Positions 42,725-55,140 of a stretch of DNA of 64,000 nucleotides are shown here, in pieces (positions within the stretch are counted from its first letter, which is position 1; every line of letters begins with the position of its first letter). The stretch lies in NCBI GenBank assembly GCA_037783415.1, contig JAZGTN010000117.1, forward strand, positions 310,001 to 374,000, read 5' to 3'. The stretch comes from Leptasterias polaris. Taxonomy: Eukaryota; Echinodermata; Asteroidea; Forcipulatida; Asteriidae. The notes under the pieces are model-generated. The model was not told where the DNA came from and made no database searches. It was given only the letters and a program-made list of their open reading frames with translations. A program made the position numbers and the translations under genes.

Positions 42725-44866
42725 ATGCCATTCAATGTTTGTAACAAATCCATTGCCATAAAAATGGGTAGAGCTAGACGCGGCATTTTCAAGATGCAAA
42801 AAACTTGGTTCAAGCCGAAAAATAAATTTAATTCACTACAAGACAAAGGCAGTGAAACTCAAAGTATACCTACACCACGGTATGTCAGGCCAACCCATCA
42901 GCAGTTGAGTTTAGCCGCCCCAAATACGGAGCGAGGAGATTTCTGCCACATTGCAGCACAGATGGAACAAGACAACCGCAGAAATGTGATGCTCCTTCGC
43001 CCAAAAGTTGTAGAAATGGCTCCAGTTGACAAGATCCAGCTCAAGGGAGTGATCCCAATAGCCAACAAATGTGGCCAGCCACTGCCCAAGAGAGGAACTG
43101 ATCACCAAGGAGGAGGTTATCGTTTTGTAGACATCAACTCAGCTCTAGAGCTGGGTGCACAAGCTGTACTTGATCATCAACAAACACATCCTAAGTGTGA
43201 TGGTCAACCTAAACTATTGGCTGAGGCAGAAGAGCGTAGAGGTTTAGCCGTCTCAGAGGTAATGTCCTGCAAAAAGTGTGGTTTTAAAACACAAAAGACA
43301 AAACTTTACAGTGAGATAGCTAACGAGGGTAGGAAGCGGGGACGACGCACTGCAACCCCAAACATGTCTTTCCAAGTTGGCCTGCAGAACACTGGCATTG
43401 CAACCGCAGGTGCGAGGAGGCTCTTGACATCAATGGACACAGCTGTACCATGCACTAGTGGGCTGCAAAAAATTTCGAACAAATGTGGTGAAATTATCAA
43501 AAATGAAAATATCAGAGACATGGCAGACAAGAGGAAACTAGTGAAAGACATCCGTGAGCTCCAAGGCTTTGAACGAGAAAGTCCAATTGCAGTTGAAATG
43601 GACAGGCAGTATAATAATCCCCTGCGCAACTGTAGGAAAAAAAACCCATTTGTTCCTGCAACACAGACAAGAGACACCGTGTGCGAGAACGCAACTACTT
43701 CAAAGTTTGTTATAATGTACCATCAAGAAAACAAGCTTTGTAAAAGTGGTGAAATGTCACCATCATCATTCGGTCAACAATGCACATCCGCTAAGCACGG
43801 CGACAAGTGCACAGCTACTCGTCCAGCGCATTTCAATATGGGAGATGAGAGAGAAGGGGGTGTTCGATGTGCGACTAAACTTTTGGAGTGCACGGAACCA
43901 GTTCTTGTGGATAGAATAACAACAGACGCTGACGGCTGTCTAGCAAAAGGAATGAATTCTGTCATGAGAAGAAGAACGGGAAAGGAAATGGAAAGTCTGC
44001 TGGACCCATCCCACTTGAACCGCTCGCTTTGTGCGGCAGTCAGCCGAGCAAACTTTAGCAGTGACATGTTCCCTGGGAACAGTGCAAGAGACCGAAACAG
44101 AGTACAGGACCGATTTGCTGATGACGTGAGTCACAGAGCACAGGCTGAGGCACACCATATTTCCATTAAATGCGGAAATGACACAGCAAGCATGAAAAGA
44201 CTGGCTGCAAAGGCGATTGATGCAATTCCGAACTGCTACATGGGAGACCATGAGAAATGCAAACAAAATTCTCATGTTTGCAACGGTAAATACAAGTACC
44301 CATACCTCTCTCGCTATGTCCGCGGCAGATTTATTTTAACATCTAAAGATGAGGAAATCTTAAAAACAATTTTGGAAAAACGCATAGGAGACGAAGCGAT
44401 AGAGAGAACCAAGTACAGAACAAGTTCCCAGAAGTCTGAATCCATGAATCATGCCTACGCCATGACAAATCCAAAAGGAACACTAACCTTTTCAAGGAAC
44501 GGAGCTTCAAGAGATCACAGCGCCATCCATCTGGTGAACAACCAACATGCAAACTCTATTATCAAAAAGTGTGAGGCAACTCATTGCCCCATTACTGCTG
44601 GATCACCCGCTGCAAAAGCCCTCGATGCAATGGACAAAAAACAACAATATCACAAAAAACATGTTATGGGAAAGATCTACAAAAAGCGACGAGCACAGTG
44701 TCGAGCTGAACGATATCACACTTACTATGCTAAAAAAAATTTGTATCAACCTGGCCAACTAAATCCAAAGTCACAGGACACTAACTCATCGTATAACTAT
44801 GAGGGGCCAAAGATTCACAAGGAGCACAATTACAGCAGAATGTTCTCAAAATGGAAAAACCGATAG
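42725..44866 (+). CDS. Mutator-like transposase, array copy 3
   Basis: Intact, protein identical to copies 1 and 2. The unit has the same length as units 2 and 4 (4138 bases, 27 G). Confidence 0.78.
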   Translation: MPFNVCNKSIAIKMGRARRGIFKMQKTWFKPKNKFNSLQDKGSETQSIPTPRYVRPTHQQLSLAAPNTERGDFCHIAAQMEQDNRRNVMLLRPKVVEMAPVDKIQLKGVIPIANKCGQPLPKRGTDHQGGGYRFVDINSALELGAQAVLDHQQTHPKCDGQPKLLAEAEERRGLAVSEVMSCKKCGFKTQKTKLYSEIANEGRKRGRRTATPNMSFQVGLQNTGIATAGARRLLTSMDTAVPCTSGLQKISNKCGEIIKNENIRDMADKRKLVKDIRELQGFERESPIAVEMDRQYNNPLRNCRKKNPFVPATQTRDTVCENATTSKFVIMYHQENKLCKSGEMSPSSFGQQCTSAKHGDKCTATRPAHFNMGDEREGGVRCATKLLECTEPVLVDRITTDADGCLAKGMNSVMRRRTGKEMESLLDPSHLNRSLCAAVSRANFSSDMFPGNSARDRNRVQDRFADDVSHRAQAEAHHISIKCGNDTASMKRLAAKAIDAIPNCYMGDHEKCKQNSHVCNGKYKYPYLSRYVRGRFILTSKDEEILKTILEKRIGDEAIERTKYRTSSQKSESMNHAYAMTNPKGTLTFSRNGASRDHSAIHLVNNQHANSIIKKCEATHCPITAGSPAAKALDAMDKKQQYHKKHVMGKIYKKRRAQCRAERYHTYYAKKNLYQPGQLNPKSQDTNSSYNYEGPKIHKEHNYSRMFSKWKNR

Positions 44867-45456
44867 AGTGTAACTCTAATTGAATCACTTGACTTTTCCG
44901 GAAACTTGACATTCATAATAATGCAATGTTTACACCTCCCCCACTCTTCTTGTTCAGTTATTAGTTAATACCAACCATGCCATGCATGTAATGTATGATG
45001 ATGATGTTTACAACATGTTTATTTCTTCCTAATTGAGGAAGCAACCAGCCGCTGTTGACCCATGATTTTCTTGAAAGTGACTTACCATCACAGTCTCATC
45101 AAATAGTCATACACGATAGTCGTACCGTCGATCGTAGTTTGTCCCGTCTTACACACTGTATACTGACTGTTAAGTGTGTAGGAATAGGATGCCTAAAAAA
45201 AAAGCAAGCCACTCTTTGAAAACGTTGAATTATTCTGTTAACAAGTGACAATGTTATTGCTATCTATATTTTATTATAATTACTGTTTGCAGCCAGAGGA
45301 GTGATGTTTTCACGAACAATTAAAAAAAACGGCGATAACTGACGAAAGAAGTCTCAAACAACTCATTTCTGTCACGCCTGCAATTGTAAACAAACGGCAG
45401 ACATGTTTAAATCCCAACAAAAATGGCTGCAAGGGCGCCACCATGTTGTATATATA

Positions 45457-45936
45457 GGGCGCACCCCTCTAAATGATCTCCCATAGGAACCAATGCTAAA
45501 TGATAATTATTCAAAAATACTCAAAAAATCGTGTAAGTCTCTCAGCCTCTTGAAAACCAATCAGACATATTTCCGGACAACTAAACTTCAGAATTCTTTT
45601 CAATTTTTGGCAGGTCAGCCGTTTGGAATTTTTGCTAACTACCCCAGAAGAAAAAAACACGATTTTTTTTTTTTTTCAAAAACCGACTTGCTGCCAGTTT
45701 TCGTGAAGCACTTCTCCACTTCCCCGGTCAAATAGGGCCAACTTTAACGCCTAAATTTATCAAGTCTCCTCAAAAGTTGAAGCACAGAACCCCCAGGTTG
45801 TGATAGATTTTTATATTTACACAATCTATTAATTGCATGACCCCCAAAACGTTATAATTAAAAATAAGTTGTGGGTTTACAAATTATGATAAGTAGCTTG
45901 GCGCATTAATTCTGGCTTATTTAGTGTGGTGCACCC
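45457..45936 (+). repeat. S segment 4
   Basis: Internal S, same boundaries and TATA flanks as segments 2 and 3. Confidence 0.9.
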
Positions 45937-46862
45937 TATAAGGGCACTTAATTATTCTTTATGGTTAAAAAATTATGCTTAAATTGTTAAGAATAAGTCA
46001 CTGACTTGATATCTGGAAAAAAAAATGTGAAATGTTATTGCGTTCGTCTACAACAAGGTCAAACATGTTGGAGCATTTACATGTACTCTAAGCACTATGC
46101 GAGAAGAAAAACCTGCACGACACACTGTGTACATTCTAAGGACAAGTCAGAAGTTATATCCAAGTCCTCACTCAAAAAGTTATTAACATGTCTCTTTTTT
46201 ATCACAGGATCATAAAAACCTTACAAGTTATTTAATTAATCATTAAGAAGGGGTTAATTGGCATGAACAAGCTGTAAACATGGAAGGGGGCTGGCCGGGG
46301 GGGGGGGGGGGGGGGGGGGGGGGTCACATTTTGCTTTCCCTTAAATTATTCTAACCATGCATTCATATTAGTCTAAAATGGGGAGCTTTATAAAATCTAG
46401 AAAACACATAGGTCACTTTTTGTACATTTAACTGCCCTTTCAAATTGTATTCTACCTCTGGAACGGGGTAAAAGGGGGAAAGGGTGGGCGGGGCGTGGGC
46501 GGGGCATGTTGGAAAAGGCCAAACCATTATGATTGTTTCTGGTTGATGGGGACAAGTTATAACTCTATCCAGAAACAGATGGCTATTATCTTAGACAATT
46601 CCCCTGGGATGGGGGCCTTTTCACAGGTCCTACTGTCCAATATGGAGCATTGGCAATGGTTTTATCTTGATGAATTTTTGTGAAATTTATCTGAAATTGA
46701 AAAAAAATAAAAATATATATATATATATATATATTTTGGCATATCGGCCGAAATTTGTGCGTTCAGCGTAGTGTCGGCCCTGATACGCTAGCTTGTGCAT
46801 CGGGAGAACTCTAAAAGTATTTTTGCTTTAGACCACAATTAATGTGAGATCACTTATGATGG

Positions 46863-49004
46863 ATGCCATTCAATGTTTGTAACAAATCCATTGCCATAAA
46901 AATGGGTAGAGCTAGACGCGGCATTTTCAAGATGCAAAAAACTTGGTTCAAGCCGAAAAATAAATTTAATTCACTACAAGACAAAGGCAGTGAAACTCAA
47001 AGTATACCTACACCACGGTATGTCAGGCCAACCCATCAGCAGTTGAGTTTAGCCGCCCCAAATACGGAGCGAGGAGATTTCTGCCACATTGCAGCACAGA
47101 TGGAACAAGACAACCGCAGAAATGTGATGCTCCTTCGCCCAAAAGTTGTAGAAATGGCTCCAGTTGACAAGATCCAGCTCAAGGGAGTGATCCCAATAGC
47201 CAACAAATGTGGCCAGCCACTGCCCAAGAGAGGAACTGATCACCAAGGAGGAGGTTATCGTTTTGTAGACATCAACTCAGCTCTAGAGCTGGGTGCACAA
47301 GCTGTACTTGATCATCAACAAACACATCCTAAGTGTGATGGTCAACCTAAACTATTGGCTGAGGCAGAAGAGCGTAGAGGTTTAGCCGTCTCAGAGGTAA
47401 TGTCCTGCAAAAAGTGTGGTTTTAAAACACAAAAGACAAAACTTTACAGTGAGATAGCTAACGAGGGTAGGAAGCGGGGACGACGCACTGCAACCCCAAA
47501 CATGTCTTTCCAAGTTGGCCTGCAGAACACTGGCATTGCAACCGCAGGTGCGAGGAGGCTCTTGACATCAATGGACACAGCTGTACCATGCACTAGTGGG
47601 CTGCAAAAAATTTCGAACAAATGTGGTGAAATTATCAAAAATGAAAATATCAGAGACATGGCAGACAAGAGGAAACTAGTGAAAGACATCCGTGAGCTCC
47701 AAGGCTTTGAACGAGAAAGTCCAATTGCAGTTGAAATGGACAGGCAGTATAATAATCCCCTGCGCAACTGTAGGAAAAAAAACCCATTTGTTCCTGCAAC
47801 ACAGACAAGAGACACCGTGTGCGAGAACGCAACTACTTCAAAGTTTGTTATAATGTACCATCAAGAAAACAAGCTTTGTAAAAGTGGTGAAATGTCACCA
47901 TCATCATTCGGTCAACAATGCACATCCGCTAAGCACGGCGACAAGTGCACAGCTACTCGTCCAGCGCATTTCAATATGGGAGATGAGAGAGAAGGGGGTG
48001 TTCGATGTGCGACTAAACTTTTGGAGTGCACGGAACCAGTTCTTGTGGATAGAATAACAACAGACGCTGACGGCTGTCTAGCAAAAGGAATGAATTCTGT
48101 CATGAGAAGAAGAACGGGAAAGGAAATGGAAAGTCTGCTGGACCCATCCCACTTGAACCGCTCGCTTTGTGCGGCAGTCAGCCGAGCAAACTTTAGCAGT
48201 GACATGTTCCCTGGGAACAGTGCAAGAGACCGAAACAGAGTACAGGACCGATTTGCTGATGACGTGAGTCACAGAGCACAGGCTGAGGCACACCATATTT
48301 CCATTAAATGCGGAAATGACACAGCAAGCATGAAAAGACTGGCTGCAAAGGCGATTGATGCAATTCCGAACTGCTACATGGGAGACCATGAGAAATGCAA
48401 ACAAAATTCTCATGTTTGCAACGGTAAATACAAGTACCCATACCTCTCTCGCTATGTCCGCGGCAGATTTATTTTAACATCTAAAGATGAGGAAATCTTA
48501 AAAACAATTTTGGAAAAACGCATAGGAGACGAAGCGATAGAGAGAACCAAGTACAGAACAAGTTCCCAGAAGTCTGAATCCATGAATCATGCCTACGCCA
48601 TGACAAATCCAAAAGGAACACTAACCTTTTCAAGGAACGGAGCTTCAAGAGATCACAGCGCCATCCATCTGGTGAACAACCAACATGCAAACTCTATTAT
48701 CAAAAAGTGTGAGGCAACTCATTGCCCCATTACTGCTGGATCACCCGCTGCAAAAGCCCTCGATGCAATGGACAAAAAACAACAATATCACAAAAAACAT
48801 GTTATGGGAAAGATCTACAAAAAGCGACGAGCACAGTGTCGAGCTGAACGATATCACACTTACTATGCTAAAAAAAATTTGTATCAACCTGGCCAACTAA
48901 ATCCAAAGTCACAGGACACTAACTCATCGTATAACTATGAGGGGCCAAAGATTCACAAGGAGCACAATTACAGCAGAATGTTCTCAAAATGGAAAAACCG
49001 ATAG
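46863..49004 (+). CDS. Mutator-like transposase, array copy 4
   Basis: Intact 713-codon frame, last of the three units carrying 27 G. No stop codon or indel seen. Confidence 0.78.
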   Translation: MPFNVCNKSIAIKMGRARRGIFKMQKTWFKPKNKFNSLQDKGSETQSIPTPRYVRPTHQQLSLAAPNTERGDFCHIAAQMEQDNRRNVMLLRPKVVEMAPVDKIQLKGVIPIANKCGQPLPKRGTDHQGGGYRFVDINSALELGAQAVLDHQQTHPKCDGQPKLLAEAEERRGLAVSEVMSCKKCGFKTQKTKLYSEIANEGRKRGRRTATPNMSFQVGLQNTGIATAGARRLLTSMDTAVPCTSGLQKISNKCGEIIKNENIRDMADKRKLVKDIRELQGFERESPIAVEMDRQYNNPLRNCRKKNPFVPATQTRDTVCENATTSKFVIMYHQENKLCKSGEMSPSSFGQQCTSAKHGDKCTATRPAHFNMGDEREGGVRCATKLLECTEPVLVDRITTDADGCLAKGMNSVMRRRTGKEMESLLDPSHLNRSLCAAVSRANFSSDMFPGNSARDRNRVQDRFADDVSHRAQAEAHHISIKCGNDTASMKRLAAKAIDAIPNCYMGDHEKCKQNSHVCNGKYKYPYLSRYVRGRFILTSKDEEILKTILEKRIGDEAIERTKYRTSSQKSESMNHAYAMTNPKGTLTFSRNGASRDHSAIHLVNNQHANSIIKKCEATHCPITAGSPAAKALDAMDKKQQYHKKHVMGKIYKKRRAQCRAERYHTYYAKKNLYQPGQLNPKSQDTNSSYNYEGPKIHKEHNYSRMFSKWKNR

Positions 49005-49594
49005 AGTGTAACTCTAATTGAATCACTTGACTTTTCCGGAAACTTGACATTCATAATAATGCAATGTTTACACCTCCCCCACTCTTCTTGTTCAGTTATT
49101 AGTTAATACCAACCATGCCATGCATGTAATGTATGATGATGATGTTTACAACATGTTTATTTCTTCCTAATTGAGGAAGCAACCAGCCGCTGTTGACCCA
49201 TGATTTTCTTGAAAGTGACTTACCATCACAGTCTCATCAAATAGTCATACACGATAGTCGTACCGTCGATCGTAGTTTGTCCCGTCTTACACACTGTATA
49301 CTGACTGTTAAGTGTGTAGGAATAGGATGCCTAAAAAAAAAGCAAGCCACTCTTTGAAAACGTTGAATTATTCTGTTAACAAGTGACAATGTTATTGCTA
49401 TCTATATTTTATTATAATTACTGTTTGCAGCCAGAGGAGTGATGTTTTCACGAACAATTAAAAAAAACGGCGATAACTGACGAAAGAAGTCTCAAACAAC
49501 TCATTTCTGTCACGCCTGCAATTGTAAACAAACGGCAGACATGTTTAAATCCCAACAAAAATGGCTGCAAGGGCGCCACCATGTTGTATATATA

Positions 49595-50074
49595 GGGCGC
49601 ACCCCTCTAAATGATCTCCCATAGGAACCAATGCTAAATGATAATTATTCAAAAATACTCAAAAAATCGTGTAAGTCTCTCAGCCTCTTGAAAACCAATC
49701 AGACATATTTCCGGACAACTAAACTTCAGAATTCTTTTCAATTTTTGGCAGGTCAGCCGTTTGGAATTTTTGCTAACTACCCCAGAAGAAAAAAACACGA
49801 TTTTTTTTTTTTTTCAAAAACCGACTTGCTGCCAGTTTTCGTGAAGCACTTCTCCACTTCCCCGGTCAAATAGGGCCAACTTTAACGCCTAAATTTATCA
49901 AGTCTCCTCAAAAGTTGAAGCACAGAACCCCCAGGTTGTGATAGATTTTTATATTTACACAATCTATTAATTGCATGACCCCCAAAACGTTATAATTAAA
50001 AATAAGTTGTGGGTTTACAAATTATGATAAGTAGCTTGGCGCATTAATTCTGGCTTATTTAGTGTGGTGCACCC
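49595..50074 (+). repeat. S segment 5
   Basis: Internal S; marks the point beyond which units are one base longer. Confidence 0.9.
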
Positions 50075-51001
50075 TATAAGGGCACTTAATTATTCTTTAT
50101 GGTTAAAAAATTATGCTTAAATTGTTAAGAATAAGTCACTGACTTGATATCTGGAAAAAAAAATGTGAAATGTTATTGCGTTCGTCTACAACAAGGTCAA
50201 ACATGTTGGAGCATTTACATGTACTCTAAGCACTATGCGAGAAGAAAAACCTGCACGACACACTGTGTACATTCTAAGGACAAGTCAGAAGTTATATCCA
50301 AGTCCTCACTCAAAAAGTTATTAACATGTCTCTTTTTTATCACAGGATCATAAAAACCTTACAAGTTATTTAATTAATCATTAAGAAGGGGTTAATTGGC
50401 ATGAACAAGCTGTAAACATGGAAGGGGGCTGGCCGGGGGGGGGGGGGGGGGGGGGGGGGGGGTCACATTTTGCTTTCCCTTAAATTATTCTAACCATGCA
50501 TTCATATTAGTCTAAAATGGGGAGCTTTATAAAATCTAGAAAACACATAGGTCACTTTTTGTACATTTAACTGCCCTTTCAAATTGTATTCTACCTCTGG
50601 AACGGGGTAAAAGGGGGAAAGGGTGGGCGGGGCGTGGGCGGGGCATGTTGGAAAAGGCCAAACCATTATGATTGTTTCTGGTTGATGGGGACAAGTTATA
50701 ACTCTATCCAGAAACAGATGGCTATTATCTTAGACAATTCCCCTGGGATGGGGGCCTTTTCACAGGTCCTACTGTCCAATATGGAGCATTGGCAATGGTT
50801 TTATCTTGATGAATTTTTGTGAAATTTATCTGAAATTGAAAAAAAATAAAAATATATATATATATATATATATTTTGGCATATCGGCCGAAATTTGTGCG
50901 TTCAGCGTAGTGTCGGCCCTGATACGCTAGCTTGTGCATCGGGAGAACTCTAAAAGTATTTTTGCTTTAGACCACAATTAATGTGAGATCACTTATGATG
51001 G

Positions 51002-53143
51002 ATGCCATTCAATGTTTGTAACAAATCCATTGCCATAAAAATGGGTAGAGCTAGACGCGGCATTTTCAAGATGCAAAAAACTTGGTTCAAGCCGAAAAAT
51101 AAATTTAATTCACTACAAGACAAAGGCAGTGAAACTCAAAGTATACCTACACCACGGTATGTCAGGCCAACCCATCAGCAGTTGAGTTTAGCCGCCCCAA
51201 ATACGGAGCGAGGAGATTTCTGCCACATTGCAGCACAGATGGAACAAGACAACCGCAGAAATGTGATGCTCCTTCGCCCAAAAGTTGTAGAAATGGCTCC
51301 AGTTGACAAGATCCAGCTCAAGGGAGTGATCCCAATAGCCAACAAATGTGGCCAGCCACTGCCCAAGAGAGGAACTGATCACCAAGGAGGAGGTTATCGT
51401 TTTGTAGACATCAACTCAGCTCTAGAGCTGGGTGCACAAGCTGTACTTGATCATCAACAAACACATCCTAAGTGTGATGGTCAACCTAAACTATTGGCTG
51501 AGGCAGAAGAGCGTAGAGGTTTAGCCGTCTCAGAGGTAATGTCCTGCAAAAAGTGTGGTTTTAAAACACAAAAGACAAAACTTTACAGTGAGATAGCTAA
51601 CGAGGGTAGGAAGCGGGGACGACGCACTGCAACCCCAAACATGTCTTTCCAAGTTGGCCTGCAGAACACTGGCATTGCAACCGCAGGTGCGAGGAGGCTC
51701 TTGACATCAATGGACACAGCTGTACCATGCACTAGTGGGCTGCAAAAAATTTCGAACAAATGTGGTGAAATTATCAAAAATGAAAATATCAGAGACATGG
51801 CAGACAAGAGGAAACTAGTGAAAGACATCCGTGAGCTCCAAGGCTTTGAACGAGAAAGTCCAATTGCAGTTGAAATGGACAGGCAGTATAATAATCCCCT
51901 GCGCAACTGTAGGAAAAAAAACCCATTTGTTCCTGCAACACAGACAAGAGACACCGTGTGCGAGAACGCAACTACTTCAAAGTTTGTTATAATGTACCAT
52001 CAAGAAAACAAGCTTTGTAAAAGTGGTGAAATGTCACCATCATCATTCGGTCAACAATGCACATCCGCTAAGCACGGCGACAAGTGCACAGCTACTCGTC
52101 CAGCGCATTTCAATATGGGAGATGAGAGAGAAGGGGGTGTTCGATGTGCGACTAAACTTTTGGAGTGCACGGAACCAGTTCTTGTGGATAGAATAACAAC
52201 AGACGCTGACGGCTGTCTAGCAAAAGGAATGAATTCTGTCATGAGAAGAAGAACGGGAAAGGAAATGGAAAGTCTGCTGGACCCATCCCACTTGAACCGC
52301 TCGCTTTGTGCGGCAGTCAGCCGAGCAAACTTTAGCAGTGACATGTTCCCTGGGAACAGTGCAAGAGACCGAAACAGAGTACAGGACCGATTTGCTGATG
52401 ACGTGAGTCACAGAGCACAGGCTGAGGCACACCATATTTCCATTAAATGCGGAAATGACACAGCAAGCATGAAAAGACTGGCTGCAAAGGCGATTGATGC
52501 AATTCCGAACTGCTACATGGGAGACCATGAGAAATGCAAACAAAATTCTCATGTTTGCAACGGTAAATACAAGTACCCATACCTCTCTCGCTATGTCCGC
52601 GGCAGATTTATTTTAACATCTAAAGATGAGGAAATCTTAAAAACAATTTTGGAAAAACGCATAGGAGACGAAGCGATAGAGAGAACCAAGTACAGAACAA
52701 GTTCCCAGAAGTCTGAATCCATGAATCATGCCTACGCCATGACAAATCCAAAAGGAACACTAACCTTTTCAAGGAACGGAGCTTCAAGAGATCACAGCGC
52801 CATCCATCTGGTGAACAACCAACATGCAAACTCTATTATCAAAAAGTGTGAGGCAACTCATTGCCCCATTACTGCTGGATCACCCGCTGCAAAAGCCCTC
52901 GATGCAATGGACAAAAAACAACAATATCACAAAAAACATGTTATGGGAAAGATCTACAAAAAGCGACGAGCACAGTGTCGAGCTGAACGATATCACACTT
53001 ACTATGCTAAAAAAAATTTGTATCAACCTGGCCAACTAAATCCAAAGTCACAGGACACTAACTCATCGTATAACTATGAGGGGCCAAAGATTCACAAGGA
53101 GCACAATTACAGCAGAATGTTCTCAAAATGGAAAAACCGATAG
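51002..53143 (+). CDS. Mutator-like transposase, array copy 5
   Basis: Intact and identical in protein sequence. Its unit is 4139 bases (28 G). Confidence 0.78.
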   Translation: MPFNVCNKSIAIKMGRARRGIFKMQKTWFKPKNKFNSLQDKGSETQSIPTPRYVRPTHQQLSLAAPNTERGDFCHIAAQMEQDNRRNVMLLRPKVVEMAPVDKIQLKGVIPIANKCGQPLPKRGTDHQGGGYRFVDINSALELGAQAVLDHQQTHPKCDGQPKLLAEAEERRGLAVSEVMSCKKCGFKTQKTKLYSEIANEGRKRGRRTATPNMSFQVGLQNTGIATAGARRLLTSMDTAVPCTSGLQKISNKCGEIIKNENIRDMADKRKLVKDIRELQGFERESPIAVEMDRQYNNPLRNCRKKNPFVPATQTRDTVCENATTSKFVIMYHQENKLCKSGEMSPSSFGQQCTSAKHGDKCTATRPAHFNMGDEREGGVRCATKLLECTEPVLVDRITTDADGCLAKGMNSVMRRRTGKEMESLLDPSHLNRSLCAAVSRANFSSDMFPGNSARDRNRVQDRFADDVSHRAQAEAHHISIKCGNDTASMKRLAAKAIDAIPNCYMGDHEKCKQNSHVCNGKYKYPYLSRYVRGRFILTSKDEEILKTILEKRIGDEAIERTKYRTSSQKSESMNHAYAMTNPKGTLTFSRNGASRDHSAIHLVNNQHANSIIKKCEATHCPITAGSPAAKALDAMDKKQQYHKKHVMGKIYKKRRAQCRAERYHTYYAKKNLYQPGQLNPKSQDTNSSYNYEGPKIHKEHNYSRMFSKWKNR

Positions 53144-53733
53144 AGTGTAACTCTAATTGAATCACTTGACTTTTCCGGAAACTTGACATTCATAATAATG
53201 CAATGTTTACACCTCCCCCACTCTTCTTGTTCAGTTATTAGTTAATACCAACCATGCCATGCATGTAATGTATGATGATGATGTTTACAACATGTTTATT
53301 TCTTCCTAATTGAGGAAGCAACCAGCCGCTGTTGACCCATGATTTTCTTGAAAGTGACTTACCATCACAGTCTCATCAAATAGTCATACACGATAGTCGT
53401 ACCGTCGATCGTAGTTTGTCCCGTCTTACACACTGTATACTGACTGTTAAGTGTGTAGGAATAGGATGCCTAAAAAAAAAGCAAGCCACTCTTTGAAAAC
53501 GTTGAATTATTCTGTTAACAAGTGACAATGTTATTGCTATCTATATTTTATTATAATTACTGTTTGCAGCCAGAGGAGTGATGTTTTCACGAACAATTAA
53601 AAAAAACGGCGATAACTGACGAAAGAAGTCTCAAACAACTCATTTCTGTCACGCCTGCAATTGTAAACAAACGGCAGACATGTTTAAATCCCAACAAAAA
53701 TGGCTGCAAGGGCGCCACCATGTTGTATATATA

Positions 53734-54213
53734 GGGCGCACCCCTCTAAATGATCTCCCATAGGAACCAATGCTAAATGATAATTATTCAAAAATACTCA
53801 AAAAATCGTGTAAGTCTCTCAGCCTCTTGAAAACCAATCAGACATATTTCCGGACAACTAAACTTCAGAATTCTTTTCAATTTTTGGCAGGTCAGCCGTT
53901 TGGAATTTTTGCTAACTACCCCAGAAGAAAAAAACACGATTTTTTTTTTTTTTCAAAAACCGACTTGCTGCCAGTTTTCGTGAAGCACTTCTCCACTTCC
54001 CCGGTCAAATAGGGCCAACTTTAACGCCTAAATTTATCAAGTCTCCTCAAAAGTTGAAGCACAGAACCCCCAGGTTGTGATAGATTTTTATATTTACACA
54101 ATCTATTAATTGCATGACCCCCAAAACGTTATAATTAAAAATAAGTTGTGGGTTTACAAATTATGATAAGTAGCTTGGCGCATTAATTCTGGCTTATTTA
54201 GTGTGGTGCACCC
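53734..54213 (+). repeat. S segment 6
   Basis: Last internal S with TATA on both sides. Confidence 0.9.
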
Positions 54214-55140
54214 TATAAGGGCACTTAATTATTCTTTATGGTTAAAAAATTATGCTTAAATTGTTAAGAATAAGTCACTGACTTGATATCTGGAAAAAAA
54301 AATGTGAAATGTTATTGCGTTCGTCTACAACAAGGTCAAACATGTTGGAGCATTTACATGTACTCTAAGCACTATGCGAGAAGAAAAACCTGCACGACAC
54401 ACTGTGTACATTCTAAGGACAAGTCAGAAGTTATATCCAAGTCCTCACTCAAAAAGTTATTAACATGTCTCTTTTTTATCACAGGATCATAAAAACCTTA
54501 CAAGTTATTTAATTAATCATTAAGAAGGGGTTAATTGGCATGAACAAGCTGTAAACATGGAAGGGGGCTGGCCGGGGGGGGGGGGGGGGGGGGGGGGGGG
54601 GTCACATTTTGCTTTCCCTTAAATTATTCTAACCATGCATTCATATTAGTCTAAAATGGGGAGCTTTATAAAATCTAGAAAACACATAGGTCACTTTTTG
54701 TACATTTAACTGCCCTTTCAAATTGTATTCTACCTCTGGAACGGGGTAAAAGGGGGAAAGGGTGGGCGGGGCGTGGGCGGGGCATGTTGGAAAAGGCCAA
54801 ACCATTATGATTGTTTCTGGTTGATGGGGACAAGTTATAACTCTATCCAGAAACAGATGGCTATTATCTTAGACAATTCCCCTGGGATGGGGGCCTTTTC
54901 ACAGGTCCTACTGTCCAATATGGAGCATTGGCAATGGTTTTATCTTGATGAATTTTTGTGAAATTTATCTGAAATTGAAAAAAAATAAAAATATATATAT
55001 ATATATATATATTTTGGCATATCGGCCGAAATTTGTGCGTTCAGCGTAGTGTCGGCCCTGATACGCTAGCTTGTGCATCGGGAGAACTCTAAAAGTATTT
55101 TTGCTTTAGACCACAATTAATGTGAGATCACTTATGATGG

